Shown here: positions 27,994 through 37,352 of the stretch, piece by piece
Position numbering within the stretch: the stretch's first letter is position 1
How the letters are laid out: every line of letters starts with the position of its first letter
From: Pseudomonas putida
GTDB taxonomy: Bacteria > Pseudomonadota > Gammaproteobacteria > Pseudomonadales > Pseudomonadaceae
Direction: 5' to 3'
DNA length: 64,000 nucleotides
Assembly: GCA_029953615.1 (NCBI GenBank)
Contig: CP124529.1
Span: 4,550,493-4,614,492 of the forward strand
Translations under genes and position numbers: made by a program
Notes under the pieces: model-generated
What the model saw: only the letters and a program-made list of their open reading frames with translations
What the model was told of the DNA's origin: nothing
Databases searched by the model: none

Positions 27994-28728
27994 ATGTCTC
28001 TGGAAGCTGCCTGGATGAGCAAACCCGGTCAAATGGTGCTGGTCGCGTTGCGCAAGATGATCGCCTCGGGCGAGCTGGCGGCCGGCGAGCGCTTGATGGA
28101 AGTCCCCACCGCAGAATTGTTCGGTGTCTCACGCATGCCGGTGCGCATGGCGTTCCGTACCCTCGAGCAGGAAGGCTTGCTGGTGCGCTTTGGTGGCCGG
28201 GGGTTCCAGGTGCGTTCAGTCAGCGCCGATGACATCGCTGGTGCGGTCGAGGTGCGAGGCGTGCTGGAAGGATTGGCTGCCCGCCAGGCCGCCGAACGTG
28301 GCTTGTCTGCGCAAGCACGCGGGGCCCTGCAACAATGCCTGGTCGATGGCGACCAGCTGTTCGACAAGGGCTTCGTGACCGAAGCAGACCTGCAGGCCTA
28401 CCACGATCTCAACATGCGTTTCCACCAGGTGATCATCGAGGCCAGCCACAACCCGGCCATCGCCGTAGCTCTGGCACGTAACGACCACCTGCCGTTCGCT
28501 TCTGTCACCGCGCTGGCTGTGGACCGCCATAACCTGGCCCGCGAGTACCGGCGCTTCAACTTCGCCCACATGCAGCACCATGCGGTGTTCGATGCCTTGA
28601 TCAACCGCCAGGGTGCTCGCGCCGAAGCGATAATGCGCGAGCATGCCAATGCCACCCTGCGTTACGCCGAGACCTTCGGTGGCGCTGCAGCAGACCCGGG
28701 CATGAAGGTCATCCTGCCGACTTCGTGA
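27994..28728 (+). CDS. vanR: GntR-family vanillate repressor VanR
   Basis: A 244-residue FadR-type GntR regulator. The winged helix at about residues 20-75 includes LMEVPTAELFGVSRMPVRMAFRTLEQEG. The FCD domain follows, with metal-site residues in HDLNMRFHQVIIEASHNPAI. Vanillate relieves VanR repression in related systems. A shorter start at 28015 (MSKPGQM) has a good GGAAG site and is an equally fair choice. It converges on vanB with a 6-base gap. Confidence 0.88.
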   Translation: MSLEAAWMSKPGQMVLVALRKMIASGELAAGERLMEVPTAELFGVSRMPVRMAFRTLEQEGLLVRFGGRGFQVRSVSADDIAGAVEVRGVLEGLAARQAAERGLSAQARGALQQCLVDGDQLFDKGFVTEADLQAYHDLNMRFHQVIIEASHNPAIAVALARNDHLPFASVTALAVDRHNLAREYRRFNFAHMQHHAVFDALINRQGARAEAIMREHANATLRYAETFGGAAADPGMKVILPTS

Positions 28729-28734
28729 GCCGGC

Positions 28735-29686
28735 TCAGATATCCAGAACCAGCAACGGCGTTTTCGACCGCGAGCAACAAGGCGTGAACTGATCGTTCAG
28801 GGCTTGCTCTTCCTCGGTGAGGAACATGTCGCGATGGTCAGGCGTACCCCCTAGCACACGGGTCAGGCAGGTACCGCAAATACCTTGCTCGCACGACATC
28901 GCGATCTCGATGCCGTTCTGTTCCAGCACCTGCACCACGGTCCGGTCGGCCGGCACCTCGAACACTTGCCCGGTACTGTTGACCTGCACCGAGAAAGTAC
29001 CGTCGTTACTGGCATCCACTGGCGCCGCTGCAAAGTACTCGCGGTGCAGGTTGGCTTCCTGCCAGCCCAGCTCCTTGGCATTCTCGAGCACATGCTGCAT
29101 GAAACCACCTGGCCCGCACACATACAGGTGCATATCGCCTTGTGGGTTACCCAGCACACGAGCAATGTCCAAAGCGGTTTCCGGCTGCTCGTCAAAATGC
29201 ACGATCAGCCTATCGGCAAACGGCGCATTGCGAATACGCTCGACAAACGCCGCACGCTCGCTGGAGCGGGCGCAGTAGTGCAGTTCGAAATCATGGCCAC
29301 GGTGGGACAACTGCTCGGCCATGCACAGGATCGGGGTAATGCCAATGCCTCCGGCGAACAGCAAACTGCGCCGTGCATCCTCGGCCAGCGGGAACAGGTT
29401 GCGCGGCGCGCTGATACGCAGCCGGGCGCCGGCCTGCACCTTCTCGTGCAGGCTGCGTGAACCGCCCCGCGAGGCCGGGTCGTTGAGCACGCCGAATCAA
29501 GTAGCGGTGGCGCTCTTCGGGGTGATTGCACAGCGAATACTGGCGCACCAGCCCGTCGGGCAGGTGCACATCGATGTGCGCACCAGCGCTGAACGCCGGC
29601 AGCAGGCTGCCATCTGCCGCCGCCAGCTCGAAACTGCAGATACCCTGGGCTTCATCGTTACGGGATACCACTACGACATCGATCAT
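28735..29686 (-). CDS. vanB: Vanillate O-demethylase reductase VanB, frameshifted
   Basis: A phthalate-dioxygenase-type reductase that feeds electrons from NADH through FMN and a plant-type 2Fe-2S centre to VanA. The first frame gives MIDVVVVSRNDEAQGICSF and the FMN motif RQYSLCN; the second gives LFAGGIGITPIL (NAD), CGPGGFM and the C-terminal cluster CEQGICGTC. One extra base (G on the plus strand) in GCCGAATCAA at 29491-29500 separates them; removing it restores HRYLIGVLNDPASRGGS. The span is 3n+1 bases and gives 316 residues when corrected. Confidence 0.87.
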
Positions 29687-29698
29687 GTTGGCAGTTCC

Positions 29699-30766
29699 TC
29701 AGGCAGGGGTGGCGCTGGTTGCGATCAGTTGTGGCTGGGGAGTGCGTTCTTTGGCGATGAGCCGCTCCAGTACCTTGCGCGACTGCACGCCGCCGGCATC
29801 GATGTTCAGCTTCAGCAGGTTGCGCTCGGGGTTGGCCAGAAGGTTTTGTTGCTGGCGTTCGAGCATCTCCAGGTCTTCGCTGAAAATCTTGCCCTGGCCC
29901 TCGCGAATGTTGTCTGTCAGGGCCTGGTCGTGCGCCGCGAAATTGCGCGCCATGCCCCAGAAGTACCAGATCGAGGTATCGCTTTCCGGGGTGATGAAGT
30001 CGACCACGATGCTCGACGCCTTGTGCTGCGCCTCGGCGTGGTAGCCACCTTTGCCAGCATGCGCCACGCCGACTTCGATCAGCACATGGCTGGGCGGTGT
30101 GAAGCGGCAGATCTGCCAGCGGTCCACTGGCACATCGTCGGCCAGGCCGTTGCCGCGCAGGGCCATGCGCCAGAAGGGCGGGGCCATGATGTTTTCCATG
30201 TGCCGGGCGGTGACTACTTCGTCGCCGGTGACGGTGGTGACCGGTGGCGCCTCGTCGATCTCTTTCTGGCCGATGCTGGAGGCGTGCACGTAGGTTTCGT
30301 GGGTCAGGTCCATCAGGTTGTCGATCATCAGGCGGTAGTCGCAGCCGATGTGGAAAAGCCCACCTCCATAGGCCCACTCATCACTCACCGCCCATTCCAG
30401 GTGCGGGATCAGCGCCGGGTCGGCCTGCGCCTGATCGCCGGGCCAGACCCAGATGAAGCCATAGCGCTCGACTGCAGCAAAGGTCTTGTTGCAGGGGAAG
30501 CCCCGTACCCGCTGGCCCGGCATCGACACGGTCTTGCCGTCGCAACCCATGACCAGGCCGTGGTAGCCACATACCAGATTGCCGTCCTCGACATAGCCCA
30601 GCGACAACGGCGCACCACGGTGCGGGCAAAAGTCTTCGACGGCTGCTACGCGGTTTTCGCGGCCACGATAGAACACGATTTTCTCCCCGCAGATCTGTCG
30701 GCCCAGGGGCTTGGTGGCGATTTCGTCGGGGGTGCAGGCGACGTACCAGGTGTTCTTGGGGTACAT
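29699..30766 (-). CDS. vanA: Vanillate O-demethylase oxygenase VanA
   Basis: A 355-residue Rieske non-haem iron oxygenase that converts vanillate to protocatechuate and formaldehyde. Rieske ligands are CPHRGAPLS and CGYHGLV, and mononuclear iron ligands lie in DLTHETYVH plus a downstream acidic residue. The start at 30766 is preceded by GGAGAG; longer in-frame starts would run through the VanR operators. It lies 12 bases upstream of vanB. Confidence 0.94.
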   Translation of the reverse strand: MYPKNTWYVACTPDEIATKPLGRQICGEKIVFYRGRENRVAAVEDFCPHRGAPLSLGYVEDGNLVCGYHGLVMGCDGKTVSMPGQRVRGFPCNKTFAAVERYGFIWVWPGDQAQADPALIPHLEWAVSDEWAYGGGLFHIGCDYRLMIDNLMDLTHETYVHASSIGQKEIDEAPPVTTVTGDEVVTARHMENIMAPPFWRMALRGNGLADDVPVDRWQICRFTPPSHVLIEVGVAHAGKGGYHAEAQHKASSIVVDFITPESDTSIWYFWGMARNFAAHDQALTDNIREGQGKIFSEDLEMLERQQQNLLANPERNLLKLNIDAGGVQSRKVLERLIAKERTPQPQLIATSATPA

Positions 30767-30796
30767 GGGTAGGGCTCTCCGGGTGTTGTTTTTATT

Positions 30797-30891
30797 TAAT
30801 GGATCCATTAGAGCCATATGAGTCCACGGGGTCAACATAAATAGCCTATGTTTTAAGGGTTTTGTGCGGTAATCGGATTTTTGTGGATCCA
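30797..30891. promoter_or_regulatory. Two VanR operators upstream of vanA
   Basis: TAATGGATCCATTA (30797-30810) is a perfect 14-base palindrome 31 bases before the vanA start. TGGATCCA recurs at 30884-30891, 84 bases away centre to centre. Paired cores upstream of both vanK and vanA suggest cooperative or looping repression. The distal site also lies within about 85 bases of the divergent ABC transporter start. Confidence 0.78.
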
Positions 30892-30973
30892 TTGTTGGTG
30901 GGTGTAGGTAGCTTCATGCCCAACAGCGCTTGGCCTGCTATTACTAGACAGACACCTCACCACCTAGGCCTCT

Positions 30974-31640
30974 ATGCTGGTCATCGAAAACCTCTACAAA
31001 TCGTTCCCTTCCCCCCAAGGCCCAATCCCGGTTTTGCAGGGCGTTGACCTGCGCCTGGCGCGCGGCAGCAGCCTGGCGCTGATGGGCGAGTCGGGCAGCG
31101 GCAAGAGCACCTTGCTGCATCTGGTGGCCGGCCTGGACCGTGCCGACAGTGGCCGCATCCTGATTGACGACGCCCCGCTCGACAGCCGTTCAGAGGCGTC
31201 GCTGGCGCTGTGGCGACGGGAGGGCATAGGCCTGGTGTTCCAGCAGTACAACCTGATCAGCAGCCTGGATGTGGAGGCCAATCTTGCGTTTCAGGCCCGG
31301 CTGGCCGGTCGGCATGATCCCGATTGGCTGGCCTACCTGGCGCAGCGCCTGGAGCTGGCGGATTTGCTGGCGCGTTATCCGGAGCAATTGTCTGGCGGCC
31401 AGCAACAGCGGGTAGCCATTGGCCGCGCCCTGGCCGGGCGCCCGGCCTGGTTGCTGGCCGACGAACCCACTGGCAGTCTCGACGAAGGCAGCAGCCGACG
31501 AGGTGTTGAGCTTGCTGCTGCAATTGGTCGCCGAGGCTGGCAGTGGTGTCCTGATGGTGACCCACAGTCGCCGGCTGGCGGCGCACCTGCAGCAGCGTTG
31601 CTACTTGCAGGCTGGGCGCGTACAGGCAGAGCAGGACTGA
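30974..31640 (+). CDS. ABC transporter ATPase of the LolD/MacB type, frameshifted (AttE-like)
   Basis: An ABC ATPase of 221 residues after correction. Walker A is [11 protein letters not shown], the signature LSGGQQQR, Walker [14 protein letters not shown], and the switch His is found in MVTHSRR in the second frame. One extra C in GCAGCAGCCGACGAGG near 31487-31500 shifts the frame; without it [15 protein letters not shown] continues to a stop at 31640. Read uncorrected, the frame runs into the permease and mimics a 1042-residue fusion. It is the first gene of an attEFGH-like operon. Confidence 0.85.
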
Positions 31641-34102
31641 TGAGACTGTTGTCGCTGGCCCTGCTGGCGCTGCTCAGCCATTGGCGACGCCATCGCGTGC
31701 AGTTCTTCAGCATCCTCACCGGCCTGTGGCTGGCCACGGCACTGTGGACCGGGGTGCAGGCGCTGAACAGCCAGGCACGCAGCGACTATGCCCGGGCCAG
31801 TGCGGTACTGGCGGGGCCGCTGCAGGCGCAGCTGCTACCGCGCCATGGCGAGCGCTTCGACCAGGCGCTGTACGTGCAATTACGCAGGTTGGGCTGGGCA
31901 GTGTCGCCAGTGCTGGAAGGGCGCTTGCGCCTGCCGGGCGAGCCAGCGCGCAGCGTGCGCTTGATCGGCATCGAGCCGTTGAGCCTGCCGCCGGCCAGCA
32001 GCATTGCCGGCATTCAGCCGCAGGCATTCGACCTGCAGGCGTTCATCGGCATGCCCGGGCAAGCCTTGGTTGGGCCAGACACCTTGCAGCAATTGAACAT
32101 CAACGCCGGGCAGGTAGCACACGATAACGAAGGGCAGTCGCTGCCTCCGTGGATATTGCAGCCTGAATTGGCGCCCGGAGTGATCGTGGTCGATATCGGC
32201 CATGCGCAGGCGTTGCTGCAAGCGCCTGGGCAGTTGTCGCGATTGCTGGTGGCCGATAACCCTGGGCGTTTGCCAACAGATGTCGAGGCATACCTTGAAC
32301 TGCAACCCAAGGAGGACGACGGCGGTTTGCAGCGCCTGACCGACAGTTTCCACCTCAACATGACTGCCTTGGGCTTGCTGGCGTTCGTCGTTGGCCTGTT
32401 CATCGCCCATGCGGCGATCGGCTTAGCGCTGGAGCAGCGGCGGGGGTTGATTCGCAACCTGCGCGCCTGTGGCATCAGCTTGAAGACCCTGTCATGCGCA
32501 CTGGTGCTGGAGCTGGGCCTGTTCGCGCTGCTGGGCGGGATCGCCGGAGTGGCCAGTGGTTACGGGTTGGCTGCTTGGTTGCTGCCCGATGTCGCTGCCA
32601 GCCTGCGGGGCCTTTATGGCGCGCAGGTCGCTGGCACGTTGAGCCTGCCTGCGGGTTGGTGGCTGGCAGGGCTGTTGGTGAGCTTGCTCGGTGCATTGCT
32701 GGCAGGGCTGAGCAGCGTTCTGCGGGCAGCACGGTTGCCATTGCTGGCACTGGCGCAGCCGCAGGCCTGGCGAGTGGCGCTGGGGCCGTGGTTGAAGCGT
32801 CAAGCTTCAGTGGCGGGCCTGTTGCTGTTGCTGGCTGTGGGTTGTGGCGTGCTTGGCGATAGCCTGCCCAGCGCTTTCGCCATGCTGGCCGCGCTGCTGC
32901 TGGCGGCGGCGCTGTTGCTGCCGGCCTTGCTCGACCGGGTGCTGGCCTGGTTGGCGTGCCGTTGTCGGCGGCCCTTGTCGCAATGGTTCGTCGCCGACAG
33001 CCGCCAGCAATTGCCGGCCCTGAGCCTGGCATTGATGGCACTGTTGCTGGCGCTGGCCGCCAGTGTCGGCGTGGGCAGCATGACCGAGGGCTTTCGCAAG
33101 ACCTTTGTCGGCTGGCTTGACGTGCGCCTTTCCGCCGACCTGTATGTCACGCCAAGGGACACCGCCCAAGGCTTGCAGATGGCCGAGTGGCTCGGGCAGC
33201 AACCTTCGGTGCGTGTGGTACTGCCCGGCTGGCGTGTGGAAACACAGCTGCAGGGCTGGCCGGTGCAGCTCCAGGGCATCGTCGATCATCCCGTCTATCG
33301 CACTCGCTGGCCATTGCTGGCGCAGCAAAAGCAGGCCTGGGAGCAACTGGCCGCCGGGCAGGCCGTGATGCTCAGTGAACAGCTGGCCAGGCGACTGAAG
33401 CTGCAAGTGGGCGATCACTTGAGGCTACCCGCATGCACTTCGCCAGCCCTGAGCGTTGTGGGCATCTATGCCGATTACGGCAACCCCAAAGGGCACATGC
33501 TGGTCAATGCCGGCTGGCTGCGCGGGCACTGGTCACAGGCAACCCTGACCGGGTTGAGTGTCGATCTGGCGGTCGAGCAGGTGTCTGCGCTCAAGGCCGC
33601 TTTGCAACAGCGCTTTGCCCTGGACGACAGCCGCGTGGTCGAGCAGGCGCGTCTCAAGCGCTGGTCCACCGAGGTGTTCAACCGCACCTTCGCCGCCACC
33701 GCCGCGCTCAACAGCCTCACCCTTGGCGTGGCTGGCGTGGCGCTTTTCATAAACCTGCTGACCCTGGGTCAGACCCGCCTGGGCCAGTTGGCGCCGCTGT
33801 GGGCACTGGGCGTGCGGCGCATGCATCTGGTGTGGCTAACCCTTGGGCAGACACTGTTGCTGAGCAGCCTTACCGTGCTGCTGGCGATCCCGCTGGGTAT
33901 CCTGCTGGCCTGGTGCCTGGTCGCGGTGGTGAACGTGCAGGCATTCGGCTGGCGTTTGCCACTCTACGTGTTCCCTGCACACCTGCTGCAACTGGCCGTG
34001 CTGGGCATGTTGACCAGCCTGTTGGCCAGCGCCTGGCCACTGTGGCGGCTGGCACGTCGCCAGCCGCGCGAACTGTTGAGGCCGTTTGCCGATGAAGCGT
34101 AG
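31640..34102 (+). CDS. FtsX-like ABC permease, two-repeat type (AttFG-like)
   Basis: An 820-residue permease with a TM segment near the N-terminus, a large periplasmic domain, a block of about six hydrophobic segments in the middle (residues ~240-450), a second periplasmic domain and three terminal segments. This is the duplicated FtsX layout of MacB/LolC-type systems. Its ATG overlaps the corrected ATPase stop (TGATG). Such permeases drive periplasmic work or lipoprotein/peptide extraction rather than simple import. The substrate is unknown. Confidence 0.85.
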   Translation: MRLLSLALLALLSHWRRHRVQFFSILTGLWLATALWTGVQALNSQARSDYARASAVLAGPLQAQLLPRHGERFDQALYVQLRRLGWAVSPVLEGRLRLPGEPARSVRLIGIEPLSLPPASSIAGIQPQAFDLQAFIGMPGQALVGPDTLQQLNINAGQVAHDNEGQSLPPWILQPELAPGVIVVDIGHAQALLQAPGQLSRLLVADNPGRLPTDVEAYLELQPKEDDGGLQRLTDSFHLNMTALGLLAFVVGLFIAHAAIGLALEQRRGLIRNLRACGISLKTLSCALVLELGLFALLGGIAGVASGYGLAAWLLPDVAASLRGLYGAQVAGTLSLPAGWWLAGLLVSLLGALLAGLSSVLRAARLPLLALAQPQAWRVALGPWLKRQASVAGLLLLLAVGCGVLGDSLPSAFAMLAALLLAAALLLPALLDRVLAWLACRCRRPLSQWFVADSRQQLPALSLALMALLLALAASVGVGSMTEGFRKTFVGWLDVRLSADLYVTPRDTAQGLQMAEWLGQQPSVRVVLPGWRVETQLQGWPVQLQGIVDHPVYRTRWPLLAQQKQAWEQLAAGQAVMLSEQLARRLKLQVGDHLRLPACTSPALSVVGIYADYGNPKGHMLVNAGWLRGHWSQATLTGLSVDLAVEQVSALKAALQQRFALDDSRVVEQARLKRWSTEVFNRTFAATAALNSLTLGVAGVALFINLLTLGQTRLGQLAPLWALGVRRMHLVWLTLGQTLLLSSLTVLLAIPLGILLAWCLVAVVNVQAFGWRLPLYVFPAHLLQLAVLGMLTSLLASAWPLWRLARRQPRELLRPFADEA

Positions 34103-35147
34103 CGCGTGGCTGTTGCTGTGCGGGTTGCTGGGCGGCTGTGATCAGCCCGCCGAGCAGAGCTATGCCGGGCTCGGGCAGCAGGCGGGCGAATTCAGCCAGG
34201 TAAGCCGCGGCCATCACCTGGAATTTCCGCGTGACCACGGGGCCCACGATGGCTTTCGTATCGAATGGTGGTATGTCACCGCAAACCTCCAGGACGCCCA
34301 AGGGCGTGACTGGGGTGCGCAGTGGACGCTGTTCCGCTCGGCCCTGCGCCCCGGCCCCGAGACTGCCGGCTGGAACAGCCCGAACCTGTGGATGGGGCAC
34401 GCGGCGCTGACCGGCCCGGGCGCTCATCAGTCTGCCGAAACCCTGGCGCGCGGGGGTATCGGCCAGGCGGGCGTGGAGGCGCAGCCGTTCCGGGCGTGGA
34501 TCAATGACTGGTCGTTGCAGGGCAGCCGTGGCATCGAGCAGCTGCAAATGGTCGCCAGTGGTGAAGGCTTTCGCTATGACCTGCAACTGCACAGCGATCG
34601 GCCCTTGGTGCTGCACGGGGATCAGGGTTACAGCGAGAAGTCCGGCAAGGGGCAGGCTTCGTACTATTACAGCCAGCCGTTCTACCAAGTGAGTGGGGAG
34701 GTGCAACGTGACGGCCAGTGCATTGCGGTCACCGGCAAGGCCTGGCTGGACAGGGAATGGAGCAGCCAGCCACTGGCCGCCGGGCAGACGGGATGGGACT
34801 GGTTTTCCCTGCACCTGGACAGTGGCGCCAGGCTGATGCTGTTCCAGGTACGCGAGGCGCAGGGGAAGGCGTATCGCGCTGGGACCTGGGTTGGCCCGCA
34901 GGGCGCGGTGGTGGCGCTGCAGGGTGCGCAGGTCCAGCTGCTTGCGCTGGCCTGGGCGCGGCAGAAGAATGGCAAAAAGGTGCCGACGCGGTGGCGGGTG
35001 CAGGTGCCGGGGCAGGGGGTGGATGTGCAGGTCGAGGCGGTGGAATCGCAGGCCTGGATGGAGACGCGGTTCCCGTATTGGGAGGGGCCGGTGCGCTTGA
35101 CCGGGAGTGCGGGGGGGCGGGGGTATCTGGAGATGACTGGCTATTAG
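34092..35147 (+). CDS. AttH-like lipoprotein (CrtC/lipocalin-like fold)
   Basis: A 351-residue lipoprotein with a signal peptide ending in the lipobox LLGGC, so Cys17 is probably lipidated. The AttH/CrtC-like motifs FRIEWWYVTANLQD, GWDWFSLHLDSG and GKAWLDREWSSQPL are clear. AttH proteins accompany AttEFG transporters in Vibrio and Agrobacterium; a hydratase-like activity is suggested by kinship with carotenoid 1,2-hydratase but unproven here. ATG at 34092 overlaps the permease end by 11 bases. Confidence 0.85.
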   Translation: MKRSAWLLLCGLLGGCDQPAEQSYAGLGQQAGEFSQVSRGHHLEFPRDHGAHDGFRIEWWYVTANLQDAQGRDWGAQWTLFRSALRPGPETAGWNSPNLWMGHAALTGPGAHQSAETLARGGIGQAGVEAQPFRAWINDWSLQGSRGIEQLQMVASGEGFRYDLQLHSDRPLVLHGDQGYSEKSGKGQASYYYSQPFYQVSGEVQRDGQCIAVTGKAWLDREWSSQPLAAGQTGWDWFSLHLDSGARLMLFQVREAQGKAYRAGTWVGPQGAVVALQGAQVQLLALAWARQKNGKKVPTRWRVQVPGQGVDVQVEAVESQAWMETRFPYWEGPVRLTGSAGGRGYLEMTGY

Positions 35148-35178
35148 CCGCCCATATCCATGCCATAACGCGGTCCCG

Positions 35179-35291
35179 TGTAGGAGCGGCCTTGTGTCGC
35201 GAAAGGGGTGCGAAGCGCCCCCCAGGGTCCTCGTACACCACAGCATTGCCGGGGCCGCTTTGCGGCCCTTTCGCGACACGAGGCCGCTCCT
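35179..35291. repeat. REP pair, class 2, interrupted by IS110
   Basis: Left arm TGTAGGAGCGGCCTTGTGTC (35179 on) and right arm CCTTTCGCGACACGAGGCCG (35268 on) with GCTCCT. The right arm stops at CT (35290-35291) and resumes at 36563 as ACACAGGGCCGCG. The reverse complement of the left arm and its flank reads GCTCCTACACGGGACCGCG, so joining the two pieces rebuilds a normal arm. Confidence 0.85.
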
Positions 35292-35312
35292 TGTATGTTG
35301 TGTCTGGCCTAG

Positions 35313-35490
35313 CGGGAGAGGTTATTCTCGTCGGGCTGAAGAAGCACTTCCGGGGAGGCCGATCGCTCCTGAAGGCAGGTATTGCCCCTGACCTTGTATG
35401 TAGAGAGGCCCCCCGCCTCATTGCCCACTGCGAAGAGTATCGAGAAGCCGACAAGTCGGACTTCGCATTACAAGGTTGCAGCAGCATGAA
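35313..35490 (+). ncRNA. Predicted IS110 bridge RNA
   Basis: A 5' hairpin (GAGA/TCTC, 35316-35330) precedes two guide loops. Target loop: closed by CGGGG-A-GGCC (35351-35360) with GGCCCCCCG (35407-35415). It holds CGCTCCT (35364-35370), identical to the REP half left of the insertion, and TGTAG (35399-35403), complementary to CTACA at the right junction. Donor loop: closed by CTGC/GCAG (35428-35431, 35478-35481), with hairpin GAAGCCGAC/GTCGG-A-CTTC inside. It holds AGAGTATC (35434-35441), identical to the element's right end, and TACAAG (35469-35474), complementary to CTTGTA at its left end. Ends are approximate. Confidence 0.75.
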
Positions 35491-35549
35491 GTTCGAAGGT
35501 CGGGGAACCGGAGGCCATTGTTACCTAACTCGCTTGGGAGAGGGAAGGA

Positions 35550-36545
35550 ATGAGTGTCTGGGTTGGCGTCGATATCGGCTCACGTACTTCGGTCGTTGGG
35601 GTGCGTAAAGATGGGCGTCCGGCCGGACAGTGGGATATCGCTCAAACCCCTGCAGGCCGTAAGGCTGCGGTGAAAAAGCTGCTGGCACTCAAACCCAAGT
35701 CGATCGTGATGGAGGCGACCGGAATCTATTACCTGGACTTGGCCCTTGAGCTACATGCGGCTGACCTCCCTGTATCCGTGATCAACCCCAAGAGCTTCCA
35801 CAATTTCGCCAAACTGATGCTGGTGAACAGCAAGACCGATGCAATAGATGCTCAACTGCTGTCCGAGTACGGCGAGCGTATGACACCGCGCTTGTGGACA
35901 CCTCCAAGCCTTGTGCAGCTTGAACTGAGGGCTCTGGGGCGACACATCAATCGTTTGGTGGGGCATCGTACAAGGGCGAAGAACGAACTGCATGCATTGC
36001 AGGCGACCGCTACAACCGTGTCGATGCTGATCGAGGATCAGGAGGAAGCGATTGCTTCACTGGATAATCGAATTGAGCGCTTTCGTAAGGCGGGCCGCGA
36101 GCTGGTCGCCCAGTGTCCGACGCTTACTCGGCAGTACAAGCAGCTGCTCGCAGGGCCTGGGATGGGAGAAGTCTCTGCACTTGCGGCATTGGCTGAACTG
36201 ACCATCCTTCCTCAAATGCTCAAGTCCTCGCAGGTAGCTCGCCACGCGGGTCTCGATGTTCGACAGACCCAATCGGGAACGAGCATTGATAAGCCCGGCA
36301 GACTCGGCAAAAGTGGGAATGCTTATCTACGGGCAGCCATGTACATGCCTGCCTTGACCGCAGTGCGCTGCGACCCTTATGCGAAGGCTTTTTACGAGTC
36401 GTTGGTCAACAGGGGCAAGAAGAAAATGCAGGCTATCGCTGCTGTCATGCGCAAGTACCTGACAGGCATCTGGGCATGTATGCGCGGGGATGAGCCATTT
36501 GATACGGCCAAGCTTTTCAGCTCTGAACACCTCAGAAAAGCTTGA
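35550..36545 (+). CDS. IS110-family transposase (RNA-guided recombinase)
   Basis: A 331-residue transposase with the N-terminal RuvC-like DEDD set at D8 (VGVDIG), E55 (VMEATG), D97 and D100 (KTDAIDAQLL). A coiled-coil lies at ~130-185. The C-terminal domain carries GPGMGEVSALA and the likely catalytic Ser (S242 in QSGTS), followed by KSGNAYLR. The length matches IS110 members, and no frame disruption is seen. The start follows GGGAAGGA. The enzyme should act with the bridge RNA encoded just upstream. Confidence 0.93.
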   Translation: MSVWVGVDIGSRTSVVGVRKDGRPAGQWDIAQTPAGRKAAVKKLLALKPKSIVMEATGIYYLDLALELHAADLPVSVINPKSFHNFAKLMLVNSKTDAIDAQLLSEYGERMTPRLWTPPSLVQLELRALGRHINRLVGHRTRAKNELHALQATATTVSMLIEDQEEAIASLDNRIERFRKAGRELVAQCPTLTRQYKQLLAGPGMGEVSALAALAELTILPQMLKSSQVARHAGLDVRQTQSGTSIDKPGRLGKSGNAYLRAAMYMPALTAVRCDPYAKAFYESLVNRGKKKMQAIAAVMRKYLTGIWACMRGDEPFDTAKLFSSEHLRKA

Positions 36546-36584
36546 CCGCCAACAGAGTATCTACACAGGGCCGCGTCAGCCCAT

Positions 36585-37331
36585 TCAGTCTTTGATCAAG
36601 CCCCGCAACACCGCCCGCGCTTCTTCGGTGCGCAAGCACTCGATGAACAACCGGCTTTCCCGCGCCACTGTCGCCTCTAGCTCGGCCCGCTGGCCGTCCT
36701 TGAGCAGCCGCTTGCTGATACGCAGCGCCGCCTGTGGGTAGCCTTGCAGCTGTCGCGCCAGCTTGCGGGCTGCAGCCAGGCACTGTTCGCCATCCTCATG
36801 CAGTTCATTGGCAAGCCCCCAGGCCAGCATCTGTTCGCCGTCGAGCAACTCGTTTGCCAGCAGCAGGCGAGCCGCACGGGCATGGCCAAGCAAACGCGGC
36901 AGCAGCAGGCTGGAACCAAACTCCGGGCACACGCCCAACGGCGCGAAAGGGATGCGCAGCTTGGTCGTACGGCTGACCAGCACTTGGTCGCAATGCAACA
37001 GCAAGGTGGCACCGATGCCGATCGCCGCACCACTGACCGCGGCAATCAGCGGCTTGTCCAGGCCCATCACCACCCGCATCAGGCGGAACACCGGGCTGTC
37101 CAGGTCGGCGGGCGGGTTGTCGAGGAAGTCGCGCAAGTCATTGCCAGCGGTAAAGCAGTGCGGCCCACCGGTAATGATGATGGCCTCGACATCAGGGTCT
37201 TCACCTGCCGCCAGCAGCAGGTCGCCCAGCTGTTGGTACATGGCGGTGTTCAAGGCGTTGAGCTTGTCGGGGCGGTTGAAGGCCAGGGTCAGCAGGCCCT
37301 GGTCCAGGTCACGTGTGATCAGGTCGTTCAT
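36585..37331 (-). CDS. Enoyl-CoA hydratase/isomerase family protein
   Basis: A 248-residue crotonase-fold protein. Oxyanion-hole motifs are HCFTAGNDLRDF and AAVSGAAIGIGATLLLHCD, and an acidic catalytic residue is seen in GVCPEFGSSLLLPR. The substrate is unknown. It is divergent from a TetR regulator, which probably controls it. The IS110 right end is only 22 bases past its stop, so the insertion did not damage the gene. Confidence 0.9.
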   Translation of the reverse strand: MNDLITRDLDQGLLTLAFNRPDKLNALNTAMYQQLGDLLLAAGEDPDVEAIIITGGPHCFTAGNDLRDFLDNPPADLDSPVFRLMRVVMGLDKPLIAAVSGAAIGIGATLLLHCDQVLVSRTTKLRIPFAPLGVCPEFGSSLLLPRLLGHARAARLLLANELLDGEQMLAWGLANELHEDGEQCLAAARKLARQLQGYPQAALRISKRLLKDGQRAELEATVARESRLFIECLRTEEARAVLRGLIKD

Positions 37332-37352
37332 GGCAGCCGCTTTTGTTGTTGT

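Larger units (their letters stand above)
35292..36562 (+). mobile_element. IS110-family insertion sequence in a REP target
   Basis: A 1271-base element set by the interrupted REP. The left junction is GCTC-CT/TGTATGTTG and the right is AGAGTAT-CT/ACACAGGG, so a CT dinucleotide flanks both ends, as expected for IS110-type recombination. No terminal inverted repeats or target duplication beyond CT are seen. It contains a ~255-base 5' non-coding region with a bridge-RNA-like fold and one transposase gene, and has almost no 3' non-coding sequence. The intact transposase and guides suggest a recent, possibly active copy. Confidence 0.85.

Noticed and set aside
35391..35401. CCTTGTATGT in the non-coding region, identical to the IS left end, considered as a donor guide
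   Set aside because: It is in the same sense as the right-donor sequence, whereas that guide should be complementary, and it lies inside the target loop. TACAAG at 35469 has the right polarity and position. The copy may be coincidental or a remnant.
36546..36584. Downstream non-coding RNA of the IS, as reported for some Pseudomonas IS110 members
   Set aside because: Only 17 bases lie between the transposase stop and the right end, too short for such an RNA. The RNA-coding space is upstream.
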